DNA of 64,000 nt from Streptococcus infantis. GTDB taxonomy: Bacteria > Bacillota > Bacilli > Lactobacillales > Streptococcaceae. The stretch covers positions 1-64,000 of the forward strand of contig NZ_JAHZPZ010000005.1 in the NCBI RefSeq assembly GCF_019929665.1. Direction: 5' to 3'. The translations under genes were made by a program, and so were the position numbers. The notes beneath the pieces were generated by a model. That model did not search any database. It was given only the letters and a program-made list of their open reading frames with translations, and had not been told where the DNA came from. Every line of letters begins with the position of its first letter. Position 1 is the stretch's first letter. This document shows positions 27,942 to 36,192 of this stretch, one piece after another.

Positions 27942-28068
27942 ATGGGCTCACTTTCATTAGTTGGAGAAGGAAAATAAGTGGAAATCACCAGATAAATAAT
28001 TTTTATCCGTATCCTACAATTTGACTATACGAGTATTCGCCGGTTAAAATGTAAGTGAGTCAGGGATA

Positions 28069-28419
28069 TCAAAGGTTATCTAAGATACTTTCAAAAATGA
28101 CCAACATCTTTTCTCGTTTATCAATAGGGAGCTGTTTAATCTTCATGTTGATTCTTTTGAGTGAAAGATTGTCGGTCTTATCAGAGGTTGATTCAAGGCT
28201 ATCAAAATTGAAAAATTCCTCTGGGGTCATCTTTAGGGCGACAATCACTTTTTCAAGACTGTGAATGGTCAGATTCACATTTTGGTTTTCAAGTTGATTG
28301 ATATACTTAAGCCCGAGCCCCGCTTGTTCCGAAAGTTCTTCCTGGCTCATTTTTTTCTGTGTTCGAAAATATTTCACTTTTTGGGAAATATATTGTTGTA
28401 AATAGTTTTTATTGGTCAT
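28069..28419 (-). CDS. XRE-family small transcriptional regulator
   Basis: A 116-residue protein with a Cro/C1-type helix-turn-helix at about 8-66 (KMSQEELSEQAGLGLKYINQ; LENQNVNLTIHSLEKVI) and an acidic, Lys-rich C-terminal tail of 50 residues with no known domain. The start is uncertain: ATG 28419 gives a typical XRE start, while ATG 28443 would add eight residues; neither has a good RBS, so the transcript may be leaderless. The palindrome at 28465-28480 just upstream could be its operator. It might control the malolactic genes or be a residue of a mobile element. Confidence 0.7.
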   Translation of the reverse strand: MTNKNYLQQYISQKVKYFRTQKKMSQEELSEQAGLGLKYINQLENQNVNLTIHSLEKVIVALKMTPEEFFNFDSLESTSDKTDNLSLKRINMKIKQLPIDKREKMLVIFESILDNL

Positions 28420-28464
28420 ATAAATAGAATACAAGTTTTGCATGACAAAAAAACATCTTAAAAA

Positions 28465-28480
28465 ATACAAAGTATTGTAT
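28465..28480. promoter_or_regulatory. Palindrome ATACAA-N4-TTGTAT, candidate XRE operator
   Basis: Perfect 6-bp half sites around AGTA, 45 bp upstream of the XRE start and within its likely promoter. The rest of the 300-nt gap to mleS is AT-rich, with no further gene visible. Confidence 0.5.
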
Positions 28481-28746
28481 AACAAACTTATATAATATTT
28501 ATTTTAATTCGGATTGCCAATTTGTATGATTAGTTTCTTTTACTCGAAACTTTTAGGAAAGAGTGATCATCGAGAGTTTTATAAGTTCATAACTTTATAA
28601 AATATAACAACTTAAAGTGTCATTAATAATGGTGTTTTAACTATAAAAGAGCTTATTAGAAAATTGTTCTCGTAGACTCATTATAACATATGCGGATACA
28701 ATCGTATTTTTTAAACAACAAAGTTTTCCGAACAATTCATTTTAAG

Positions 28747-28755
28747 TGGTATAAT
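28747..28755 (+). promoter_or_regulatory. mleS promoter, extended -10
   Basis: TGGTATAAT, an extended -10, lies 24 nt before the mleS start, with RBS AAAAAGGAGG following. Confidence 0.65.
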
Positions 28756-28778
28756 AGAAGTAAAAAGGAGGTTGCACT

Positions 28779-30404
28779 ATGACTGCACATGATATTTTAA
28801 ACAACCCTTTCCTCAATAAAGGTACTGCCTTTACCTTAGAGGAGCGAAAGGAACTAGGTCTTATTGGTATACTGCCACCGTATGTTCAAACGATTGAAGA
28901 ACAAGCAGCGCAAACTTATGCGCAAATGCAAACAAAAGCCAATGATTTGGAAAAGCGTCTTTTCCTAATGGAAATTTTTAATACCAACCGAACTCTTTTC
29001 TATTACCTCTTTTCTCACCATTTGGAGGAATTCAATCCAATTGTATACGATCCAACCATTGCAGATACCATTGAAGGCTATAGTGACCTCTTTGTAGATC
29101 CCCAATATGCGGGATATCTTGATATCAATCATCCTGAAAATATTGAAGCCACTTTGAAAAATGCTGCCGGGGATCGCGAGATTCGCCTCATTGTTGTAAC
29201 AGATGCAGAAGGAATCCTTGGAATCGGTGACTGGGGAACAAATGGTGTCGATATTTCTGTCGGGAAATTGATGGTCTATACGGGTGCTGCTGGAATCGAT
29301 CCTTCTGTGGTCCTTCCTTTAGTTATCGATGCAGGGACTAACCGTGAAGAACTTCGTAACAATCCTAATTACTTAGGAAATCGTCACGAACGGGTTCGCG
29401 GAGATCGTTACTACGACTTCATTGACCAATTTGTTCAAACAGCAGAACGTCTCTTTCCTAAACTCTACCTTCACTGGGAAGACTTCGGCCGCTCGAATGC
29501 TGCCAATATTCTTGAAAAATACCGGAAACAAATTCCAACTTTTAATGATGATATTCAAGGTACAGGAATCGTTACCTTGGGTGGTATCTTTGGTTCGCTG
29601 GATATTAGTGGTGAAAAATTAACAGATCAAGTTTATCTCTGCTATGGTGGTGGGACTGCGGGTGCAGGAATTGCCGCTCGTGTTCTTCGTGAAATGGTGA
29701 GTGAAGGTCTTTCTGAAGAAGAAGCCTATAAACGTTTCTTTATGGTTGATAAACAAGGTCTTCTCTTTGATGACATGGATGACTTGACACCAGAGCAAAA
29801 ACCGTTTGCTAAGAAACGTGCTGACTTTAGTAACGCAGACAAGTTGACTGACCTGCTTGAAGTAGTGAAAACTGTGAAGCCAACCATTCTTGTAGGAACT
29901 TCGACTCAGCCTAATACCTTCACTAAAGAAATAGTAGAGGCTATGTGTGAAAATACAGAGCGTCCGATGATCTTCCCTTTGTCAAATCCAACCAAACTAG
30001 CTGAAGCTAGTGCTAAAGATTTGATTGAATGGTCAGATGGCAAAGCTTTTGTCGCAACAGGAATTCCTGCTGATACAGTTTCTTATAAAGGTGTCGACTA
30101 TGTGATTGGTCAAGCCAATAATGCCTTGATTTACCCAGGTCTTGGTCTAGGTATGCTGGCTTCTGAAGCAAGTCTTTTGAGTGATGAAATGATCGGAGCA
30201 GCGGCTCATTCATTGAGTGGTATTGTCAATCCAGGCCAACCAGGAGCTCCTGTCTTGCCACCGTTCAAGTATGTAGCAGATGTTTCTATTAAAGTAGCAG
30301 AAGCAGTCGCTAAAAAAGCACAAGAGCAAGGTCTTGCACGTGCTAAGGAAACAGATATGGCCAAAGCAGTTCGTGATTTGAAGTGGTATCCAGAGTATAA
30401 ATAA
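28779..30404 (+). CDS. mleS: Malolactic enzyme
   Basis: Decarboxylates L-malate to L-lactate and CO2 with bound NAD+ and Mn2+. In streptococci this raises cytoplasmic pH and supports acid tolerance. The 541-residue sequence starts [18 protein letters not shown], typical of MleS. Seen are the malic-enzyme N-domain ([20 protein letters not shown]), the metal site [10 protein letters not shown], the acidic pair in TFNDDIQGT, and the Rossmann loop [14 protein letters not shown]-malic enzymes are close relatives, but the adjacent malate permease and LysR gene favour the malolactic activity. It looks intact, in contrast to the permease. Confidence 0.92.
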   Translation: MTAHDILNNPFLNKGTAFTLEERKELGLIGILPPYVQTIEEQAAQTYAQMQTKANDLEKRLFLMEIFNTNRTLFYYLFSHHLEEFNPIVYDPTIADTIEGYSDLFVDPQYAGYLDINHPENIEATLKNAAGDREIRLIVVTDAEGILGIGDWGTNGVDISVGKLMVYTGAAGIDPSVVLPLVIDAGTNREELRNNPNYLGNRHERVRGDRYYDFIDQFVQTAERLFPKLYLHWEDFGRSNAANILEKYRKQIPTFNDDIQGTGIVTLGGIFGSLDISGEKLTDQVYLCYGGGTAGAGIAARVLREMVSEGLSEEEAYKRFFMVDKQGLLFDDMDDLTPEQKPFAKKRADFSNADKLTDLLEVVKTVKPTILVGTSTQPNTFTKEIVEAMCENTERPMIFPLSNPTKLAEASAKDLIEWSDGKAFVATGIPADTVSYKGVDYVIGQANNALIYPGLGLGMLASEASLLSDEMIGAAAHSLSGIVNPGQPGAPVLPPFKYVADVSIKVAEAVAKKAQEQGLARAKETDMAKAVRDLKWYPEYK

Positions 30405-30481
30405 TTCACTGCTGCTGTCTATCCTTTGCTAGCGACAGATTTGTATGGGCTGTGGACTTAAGTAATTTAGAAAGGATACCT

Positions 30482-31429
30482 ATGTCACTCTTTTTAACCT
30501 CGATTACGAGTATCATTCCGATTATCGCTATTATTGTTTTGGGGTATATTCTTCAGGTGAAGGGATGGTTTGGAGATGCCTTTGGGCCTAACCTATCTCG
30601 TTTGATCATGAATGTAGCCTTGCCAGCGTCAATCTTTGTGTCGGTGATGAAATACCTAACACTAGATAAACTAATCAGTCTTTCTGGAGGTCTCCTTTAT
30701 ACATTTGTGGCCTTTATCTTGGGCTATATCGTAGCTTATATTGCAGTTGTGGTTTTCAAGGTTCGTCCAGGACGGCGAGGAACCATGATGAATACCTTTG
30801 TGAATGCCAATACTATTTTTATTGGTTTACCTTTAAACGTTGCTCTTTTTGGGGATCAGGCTCTTCCATATTTCTTAATTTACTATATCACCAACACGAT
30901 TTCCACCTGGACATTGGGCGTGTATTTGATGACGAGTGACAGTAAATCGGGTCAAAGCAAGGAGACAAGTAAATTTGACTGGAAGAAATTGCTACCAGCT
31001 CCGCTTGTAGGTTTTCTTGTGGCTCTGCTATTTTTGATTCTCCGAATCTCTATTCCAGATTTCGCAACGAATACCTTAACCTATGTTGGAAATATCGTCA
31101 CTCCCCTATCTCTGATTTATATTGGTATCGTTCTTGCAAAGGCAGGTTTGAATACTATTACTTTTGATAAAGATACAATTGTCACTTTAGTTGGACGCTT
31201 TATCCTAGCTCCTCTAATCATGCTTCTTGTATTGAAGTTCTTTGCACCAAATATGGCGACAGTAGAATTTAAGACCTTTATGATTCAGTCCGCTACACCA
31301 GCTTGAGCTGTTCTCCCAATCCTTGCTAATCAGGGCAAAGGAGATGTGGAATTCTCTACGAATGTGGTGACTCTGAGTACGGTTCTATTTATCGTTGTTA
31401 TTCCAATATTACAAACTTTGTTAGGATAA
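30482..31429 (+). pseudogene. mleP: Malate permease of the AEC family, interrupted by in-frame TGA
   Basis: An auxin-efflux-carrier type permease with about nine to ten membrane helices that would import malate. The reading frame from ATG 30482 (RBS AAAGGA) stops at TGA 31304-31306 after 274 residues (SATPA-stop). Without that codon the same frame continues AVLPILANQGKGDVEF and ends IPILQTLLG at TAA 31427-31429, the normal family C-terminus with its last helix. Trp (TGG) is the likely ancestral codon. The frame is otherwise intact, so the lesion is recent, or a sequencing error, or tolerated by read-through. Loss would block malate supply to MleS. Confidence 0.85.
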
Positions 31430-31579
31430 GGAGGAAGAGGATAGGATTGAAAGTTTTGCGTTAAGAAATTGCACTATTTTAGATACATAAATTTTTATTT
31501 ATTGAAATTGAAATCAGAAGAAACTCTTCTGACGGTTGCTATTGAGCACTTTTGAGCTGTCCTAAAAGCCAGACTTTTC

Positions 31580-31628
31580 AAACTAGGATTGAAAAAAACT
31601 CGTAAAGCATCACAATTTAGTAAACGTT
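31580..31628 (+). repeat. att-like repeat, copy 2 (duplicated rpsI 3' end)
   Basis: Matches the last codons of rpsI at 46 of 49 positions, and 31599-31628 is identical to 24358-24387. It still reads as an S9 C-terminus ([13 protein letters not shown]) but has no upstream gene. The gap 31430-31799 otherwise holds only the terminator below, an inverted TTTACCCCCAAAA motif at 31696-31708 and a promoter for the next gene. Confidence 0.85.
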
Positions 31629-31652
31629 CTTCGAAAGAATGACTATACTTAC

Positions 31653-31681
31653 AAAGAGCACCTTTCGGGGTGTTCTTTTTT
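31653..31681 (+). terminator. Terminator downstream of the rpsI fragment
   Basis: AAGAGCACC pairs with GGTGTTCTT around a TTTCGG loop, followed by TTTTT. It may be the original rpsI terminator displaced by the 7.2-kb segment. Confidence 0.8.
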
Positions 31682-31762
31682 AATTCTCAATAGAGTTTAC
31701 CCCCAAAAATCACACCACTAGTCTTTGTCTTATACAATTTCTTCCTAGTATGAGTTTAGTAT

Positions 31763-31770
31763 GATATAAT
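31763..31770 (+). promoter_or_regulatory. Extended -10 promoter of the DUF6287-like gene
   Basis: GATATAAT at 31763-31770, preceded by T at 31762, forms TGATATAAT. No strong -35 is visible. The RBS AAAGGAG follows. Confidence 0.5.
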
Positions 31771-31799
31771 TAAATACGAATAATTTAAAGGAGTTATAA

Positions 31800-32372
31800 A
31801 TGAAAATAGGAAAAGGCATCAATTGGATTTTGATTCTGTTTAGTTGCTTAAATGCTATAGTACTGATAAGTTTTGTGTTCTTCTTTAATCATAAGAAGCA
31901 AGATGTAGAAGCAGTAAATGCTATAACAGAACAGGTTTCTGCCACTAGTACGACAGCGACTAGTACAACAACCACTAGTTCAACGACTACTCAAGATAGT
32001 GTTACGACTACTGAGGAAAAACTCTCGACACAAGAAGAGCAAACGAATGCTAGATCACAAAAAATAGATGAGCAAGCCATTCTAAATGGAGATTTCTCGA
32101 CTCTAGTTGGAACTTGGAGAAATGGACTCGGGCAAGAGTTTACATTCGATAAAAATGGACTAGTAAACAGTGGAAATATTGAAAAAGTGCGCATGGGTAG
32201 CCATGGAACGATTGAATTCAGCATTAGAGATGGTATCTCAGGCTATGGAATGAGTATTTATCCTGCTGGACTTATTATGCCTGGGTTAGATACTGATTTA
32301 ACTAAAAATAGGCTTATTGCTGGTCAAGCTGCTCCAACCAGATCAGAACAAGTTTTTTATAAAGTAGACTAA
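31800..32372 (+). CDS. Membrane-anchored extracellular protein, DUF6287-like
   Basis: A 190-residue protein. One N-terminal membrane helix (about 8-30, no lipobox) is followed by a Ser/Thr-rich linker (about 45-75, with runs such as TSTTTTSSTTT) and a C-terminal domain beginning DFSTLVGTWRNGLGQEFTFD. This domain resembles DUF6287, common in streptococcal surface lipoproteins of unknown function. RBS AAAGGAGTTATAA. It would sit outside the membrane with the linker crossing part of the wall. No operon partner is visible. The low-complexity linker may vary in length. Confidence 0.75.
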   Translation: MKIGKGINWILILFSCLNAIVLISFVFFFNHKKQDVEAVNAITEQVSATSTTATSTTTTSSTTTQDSVTTTEEKLSTQEEQTNARSQKIDEQAILNGDFSTLVGTWRNGLGQEFTFDKNGLVNSGNIEKVRMGSHGTIEFSIRDGISGYGMSIYPAGLIMPGLDTDLTKNRLIAGQAAPTRSEQVFYKVD

Positions 32373-32376
32373 ATGA

Positions 32377-32410
32377 TTAACCATCTCATCAAATTTGAGA
32401 TGGTTTTCTT
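32377..32410. terminator. Bidirectional terminator
   Basis: AACCATCTCA pairs with TGAGATGGTT, with a T-run on the plus strand. On the minus strand the hairpin lies directly after the stop codon of the small ORF 32413-32544, supporting that ORF. Confidence 0.75.
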
Positions 32411-32412
32411 CT

Positions 32413-32544
32413 TTATTTATGAGTTGTGATCATGTTATGAAGGTTAATCAAGTATGCTTCAGAAATAGCTTCCATAGGCGTTCCAGCCTGTTTAGCAAGA
32501 TGTTGGAATTTATGAGGACCTTGACGGGTATTATTTTTCTTCAT
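32413..32544 (-). CDS. Small conserved-looking ORF, 43 residues, function unknown
   Basis: On the minus strand an uninterrupted frame reads MKKNNTRQGPHKFQHLAKQA, then GTPMEAISEAYLINLHNMIT and THK, ending in TAA. The composition looks like real protein, with a basic start and an amphipathic helix, and a terminator follows at once. No good RBS is present, so it could be the remnant of a longer gene. I do not recognise the family. No plus-strand gene is credible in this interval. Confidence 0.4.
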   Translation of the reverse strand: MKKNNTRQGPHKFQHLAKQAGTPMEAISEAYLINLHNMITTHK

Positions 32545-32669
32545 AGTATGTTGTGTTATAATGTAGATACGATATGAATAAATTAAGATAACTCTTTAAA
32601 TGCTGTAAATGTCACTTTGTGTGAACATGAGTACATTTGAATTTAGAGAATGATAGGAGATGCTTTACA

Positions 32670-33182
32670 ATGATAAGTTTAGAGCTGATGTCTGAAGAAA
32701 ATAGCATAGACGTTTATTCTTTTGAAAAAGAAAATCGGGAGTATTTTGAGCGGAATTTACCTCCTAGACCAGTTACCTATTTTGATTCAGAAGGTTTTAA
32801 AGAAATTACAAGGGAATTGTTAAGGGAACAAGAGAATCAGGATGTCTACATGCATCTTATTAGAGATGCACAAGGTACTATGGTTGGAAGAATCAATTTA
32901 AGTGTTTTAGGAAAGGATAGAAAAACAGCAGAACTTGGATATAGGATTGGAGAAAATGTTACCAATTTAGGTTATGCAAGTGAAGCGGTTAAACTCGTTT
33001 TAGAAAAGGCCTTTACTACTTATGGTTTACATAAGATTATCGCAGGGACGGCAAGGGACAATCTGGCTTCTCAGAGAGTGCTTTTAAAAAATGGTTTTAC
33101 CTTTAGTAGAATCATAGAGAATGACTTTCAAATGCATAACGAGTGGATTCATACGGCAGTATTTGAGATAAGGAATCTATAG
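32670..33182 (+). CDS. GNAT-family N-acetyltransferase (RimJ/RimL type)
   Basis: A 170-residue GNAT protein. The start is ATG 32670 with AGGAGA 9 nt upstream; the longer frame from 32637 has no RBS. Acetyl-CoA binding motif A is visible as ELGYRIGENVTNLGYASEAV near 90-109, followed by motif B around HKIIAGTARDNLASQRVLLK and NGF. Relatives acetylate ribosomal proteins or small amines. The substrate here cannot be inferred. It stands alone between terminators. Confidence 0.85.
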   Translation: MISLELMSEENSIDVYSFEKENREYFERNLPPRPVTYFDSEGFKEITRELLREQENQDVYMHLIRDAQGTMVGRINLSVLGKDRKTAELGYRIGENVTNLGYASEAVKLVLEKAFTTYGLHKIIAGTARDNLASQRVLLKNGFTFSRIIENDFQMHNEWIHTAVFEIRNL

Positions 33183-33222
33183 CATCATCATTACCAGCCG
33201 TTTGCCAAACCTCAACATTTCT

Positions 33223-33247
33223 AGTAGACATTCGTCTACTTTTTTTA
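33223..33247 (+). terminator. Terminator after the GNAT gene
   Basis: AGTAGAC-ATTC-GTCTACT followed by TTTTTTA. Confidence 0.8.
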
Positions 33248-33328
33248 TATAATAAAACTAAACCAAAATGGTTGAATTTAAAAAATATAGTCAACTTACG
33301 ATGAAAACATCATGCTAGGAGGTAAATC

Positions 33329-34015
33329 ATGTACCAACCAGAAAAACTCAAGGCTCGGAGAAAAGAGCTAAAATTAACACAGAAAGAGATTGCAGAGAAG
33401 CTTGGCATTAGTTTTCAGGCTTATTCAGCCTGGGAACGTGGAGTAAAGGAGCCTTCTAAAGAGAAGGTTGCTCAACTAGAAGATCTTTTAAAAGTACCAA
33501 AAGGCTATTTTACTCAAATCGAAATTGTCCGTCTTTATAACAGCCTTTCCAATCAAGGAAAAGAAAAGGTGGTAGTCTATGCTCGCAACTTGGCTCAAGA
33601 AGAACAAGTCAAGAAGGTGACTGCTATTTCAGAAAAACTCTACGAGTATCATGTCTATGAACGCATGTCGGCTGGGATTGGGGCTTCAGTTTATGATGAT
33701 CGAAATTTCGATACGGTTTATTTCAATGAAGAACTAGCTCACGATTTTGCTTCATGGGTCTCTGGAGATTCCATGGAACCCAAATATCAAAATGGTTCAG
33801 TAGCTCTGATTCGAGAAACCGGATTTGATTATGATGGTGCTGTCTATGCAGTGGTTTGCAATAACCAGACCTATATCAAACGGGTCTATCGAGAAGAGGA
33901 TGGCTTGCGTTTGGTCTCCATCAATCCTAAATACAAGGATATTCACATCTCTTACGAAGAAGATCCGCGGATTGTAGGCATTATCGTTGGGAACTTTATA
34001 CCCATGGAGGGATAG
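33329..34015 (+). CDS. hdiR: HdiR-type self-cleaving SOS repressor (XRE + S24 peptidase)
   Basis: A 228-residue repressor of the UV-inducible umuC cassette. The N-terminal XRE helix-turn-helix spans about 6-62 (KEIAEKLGISFQAYSAWERG). The C-terminal LexA/UmuD-like S24 domain carries the cleavage site Ala115-Gly116 in MSAGIGA and the Ser148/Lys184 dyad (SGDSMEP; TYIKRVY). DNA damage and RecA filaments should trigger autocleavage and derepress the downstream genes. GATG-AAAA-CATC at 33301-33312, just before the RBS, could be an operator. It lies 3 nt from umuC. Streptococci lack LexA, and HdiR-umuC cassettes provide the SOS-like response. Confidence 0.88.
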   Translation: MYQPEKLKARRKELKLTQKEIAEKLGISFQAYSAWERGVKEPSKEKVAQLEDLLKVPKGYFTQIEIVRLYNSLSNQGKEKVVVYARNLAQEEQVKKVTAISEKLYEYHVYERMSAGIGASVYDDRNFDTVYFNEELAHDFASWVSGDSMEPKYQNGSVALIRETGFDYDGAVYAVVCNNQTYIKRVYREEDGLRLVSINPKYKDIHISYEEDPRIVGIIVGNFIPMEG

Positions 34016-34018
34016 TCT

Positions 34019-35434
34019 ATGGGCTACTTTGATTATTCCAGAGAGCCCAAAAGTGATATTGCCTTTGTCGATATGAAGTCCTTTTATGCTAGCGTTGAGT
34101 GTGTAGAAAGAGGACTCCATCCCCTTAAAACCTCCCTTTGTGTCATGAGTCGGGCGGATAATTCTGTTGGGCTTATCCTTGCCTCCTCGCCTATGTTTAA
34201 AAAGGTTTTTGGAAAAGCAAATGTTGGCCGTGCCTATGACCTGCCCTTTGATATCAAGACGCGTAAATTTTCCTACTGTAATGCCAAAAAACAAGGCTTA
34301 CGGACAGACCCAACCTATGTGAGATTTATCGAAGACTGGGCTCGGGTGACTGTCATTGTTCCTCCTCGGATGGATAAGTATATCGCAGTCAACATGGAAA
34401 TTCAGCGCATTTTCCAGAATTATGGCAGTCCAGATGATATTTATCCTTATTCAATTGATGAAGGCTTTATTGATCTAACCAGTTCGCTCAATTATTTTGT
34501 CCCAGATCAGCAGATTTCTTGCAAAGATAAGCTAGACATGCTTTCGGCTCGTATCCAGAGAGATATCTGGCGACAGACCGGGATTTACTCGACAGTCGGT
34601 ATGTCGAATGCCAATCCTCTGCTTGCTAAGTTGGCCTTGGATAATGAAGCCAAGCACACACCGACTATGCGAGCCAATTGGTCTTACCAGGACGTGGAAG
34701 ATAAGGTCTGGTCCATTCCAAAGATGACCGACTTTTGGGGGATTGGGCATCGGATGGAGAAGCGCTTGAATAGTTTGGGGATTTATTCGATTAAGGAATT
34801 AGCCAATAGCAATCCTGATGTCCTGAAGAAAGAACTTGGGCAAGCTGGCCTTCGCTTGTGGTTTCATGCCAATGGAATAGACGAGAGTAATGTTCACAAG
34901 CCCTATAAAGCCAAATCTCACGGCTTAGGCAATTCGCAAATTTTACCGAGAGATTATGTCAAGCAGCGAGACATCGAAATTATCCTTCGAGAGATGGCTG
35001 AACAGGTGGCTATCAGGCTTCGACGGGCTGGGAAAAAGACAACGGTGGTTTCTATACATCTTGGGTTTTCTAAGCAGGAACAAAAACGCTCCATCCATAC
35101 CCAGATGAAGGTGGAGCCGACCAACAGTACGAGTCTTTTGGTCAGCTATGTACTGAAATTATTCCATAGCAAATATACTTCTGGAGCCATCAGGAGTGTT
35201 GCTGTTAGTTATTCAGGATTTGTAGATGAATCCTTTGCTATGATTTCCCTTTTTGATGATGTTGACAAGCTAGAAAAAGAAGAAAGGCTCCAGACTGCCA
35301 TTGATTCCATTCGAGAACAATTCGGCTTTACTTCTCTTTTGAAGGCGACTGCCTTAGAGGATGCATCGAGAAGTATTGCCAGAAGTAAGCTCATCGGAGG
35401 GCACTCTGCTGGAGGATTAGATGGACTAAAATGA
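34019..35434 (+). CDS. umuC: UmuC-like Y-family translesion DNA polymerase
   Basis: A 471-residue error-prone polymerase. Catalytic acidic residues are visible in FVDMKSFYASVECV near the N-terminus and in YSIDEGFIDL near residue 145. The helix-hairpin-helix/thumb region (DFWGIGHRMEKRLNSLGI) and the little-finger domain follow. Relatives in Gram-positive plasmids and chromosomes are called UvrX or UmuC and cause UV mutagenesis. Its stop overlaps the next gene (ATGA). The dedicated repressor directly upstream means it should be off until DNA damage. Intact. Confidence 0.92.
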   Translation: MGYFDYSREPKSDIAFVDMKSFYASVECVERGLHPLKTSLCVMSRADNSVGLILASSPMFKKVFGKANVGRAYDLPFDIKTRKFSYCNAKKQGLRTDPTYVRFIEDWARVTVIVPPRMDKYIAVNMEIQRIFQNYGSPDDIYPYSIDEGFIDLTSSLNYFVPDQQISCKDKLDMLSARIQRDIWRQTGIYSTVGMSNANPLLAKLALDNEAKHTPTMRANWSYQDVEDKVWSIPKMTDFWGIGHRMEKRLNSLGIYSIKELANSNPDVLKKELGQAGLRLWFHANGIDESNVHKPYKAKSHGLGNSQILPRDYVKQRDIEIILREMAEQVAIRLRRAGKKTTVVSIHLGFSKQEQKRSIHTQMKVEPTNSTSLLVSYVLKLFHSKYTSGAIRSVAVSYSGFVDESFAMISLFDDVDKLEKEERLQTAIDSIREQFGFTSLLKATALEDASRSIARSKLIGGHSAGGLDGLK

Positions 35435-35793
35435 TTGATCGCTCTTATTTGCCCTTTCAATCCGCGAGGGACTATCAAGATCCAGGCATGCAGAAGTGGA
35501 TGGGCTTTTTTCTATCGGAGCATACCAGTTCACTCAGTGCAGAAAAAAATCGTGTCGATTTATCAACAGACTTGAATCCAGTCGAGAAGTTGTTGCTACT
35601 TTCCCAGCTCTACGTCGGACGACTAAAAGGCTCTTTTATGGTCAAGGAGAAAAATCATAAAAGCTCGATATTGGGTGAAGTAATAGAATTATCTCCTCAA
35701 GAAATCTCTGTTAGAACGGATGAAGGCTATCGATTAATAAGGGTAGATGATATTCTCGCCATCCAACTGTATCAGGAGGAAGTTTATGACTAG
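35431..35793 (+). CDS. YolD-like protein, ORF3 of the hdiR-umuC cassette
   Basis: A 120-residue protein with the YolD-like pattern: DRSYLPFQSARDYQDPGMQK at the N-terminus, then WMGFFLSEHTS, and a C-terminal beta-rich part EVIELSPQEISVRTDEGYRL. YolD-like proteins regularly follow Y-family polymerases of the UvrX type and may modulate them. It overlaps umuC by 4 nt and the next gene by 8 nt, so all three are coupled. Confidence 0.8.
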   Translation: MIDRSYLPFQSARDYQDPGMQKWMGFFLSEHTSSLSAEKNRVDLSTDLNPVEKLLLLSQLYVGRLKGSFMVKEKNHKSSILGEVIELSPQEISVRTDEGYRLIRVDDILAIQLYQEEVYD

Positions 35794-36064
35794 AAAAGAG
35801 TTATATGAAAACAAACTGCAGATGGATTATTTCTCAGATGATTATATCCGCTTTGAAGAAGATTTCCAAAAATACTCTGCCATGAATGTTCCCCTGACTT
35901 TCTTGATTGACGACATTTTGCGAACCATGGCCATTAACCAAAAGAACTATTTTGTCTTGAATAAGGAAAATGCCAAGGACGGTAGGGAGCATCGGTTTTA
36001 TTTTAGGGTGAAGATGTCCGAAAATAAAGCAGTTAGAGGTTTTAGCTATACTTTTTGTATCTAG
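35786..36064 (+). CDS. Small protein, ORF4 of the hdiR-umuC cassette (DUF5960-like)
   Basis: A 92-residue acidic protein starting at ATG 35786 with AGGAGGA 5 nt upstream. It contains YFSDDYIRFEEDFQKYS and a C-terminal REHRFYFRVKM. Small proteins of this type, which I associate with DUF5960, commonly close the streptococcal umuC operon. The role is unknown. Followed by a clear terminator. Confidence 0.7.
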   Translation: MTRKELYENKLQMDYFSDDYIRFEEDFQKYSAMNVPLTFLIDDILRTMAINQKNYFVLNKENAKDGREHRFYFRVKMSENKAVRGFSYTFCI

Positions 36065-36070
36065 AAAACG

Positions 36071-36102
36071 AAAAATCTTCATCTTTTACTGAAGATTTTT
36101 TA
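36071..36102 (+). terminator. Terminator of the SOS cassette
   Basis: AAAAATCTTCA pairs with TGAAGATTTTT around ATCTTTTAC-type loop sequence, followed by TAT. Nearly symmetrical. Confidence 0.85.
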
Positions 36103-36128
36103 TATTATATAATATTGAATAATATATA

Positions 36129-36173
36129 TGATATAATAGGTTTGTAAAATTATACAAATTGACAAAAATGTCA
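36129..36173 (+). promoter_or_regulatory. Promoter of the unknown two-gene module with two palindromes
   Basis: TGATATAAT (36129-36137) is an extended -10. Directly after it, at the expected start site, lies TTTGTA-N6-TACAAA (36141-36158), then TGACA-AAAA-TGTCA (36160-36173). Two operator-like palindromes between promoter and gene suggest tight repression. Confidence 0.5.
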
Positions 36174-36192
36174 GCTAATATGGAGGATTATT

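Noticed and set aside
30013..30213. Minus-strand ORF opposite mleS
   Set aside because: Overlaps the conserved C-terminal half of MleS; a shadow frame.
32395..32577. 60-residue plus-strand ORF
   Set aside because: Overlaps a terminator and lies opposite a more protein-like minus-strand frame; no RBS.
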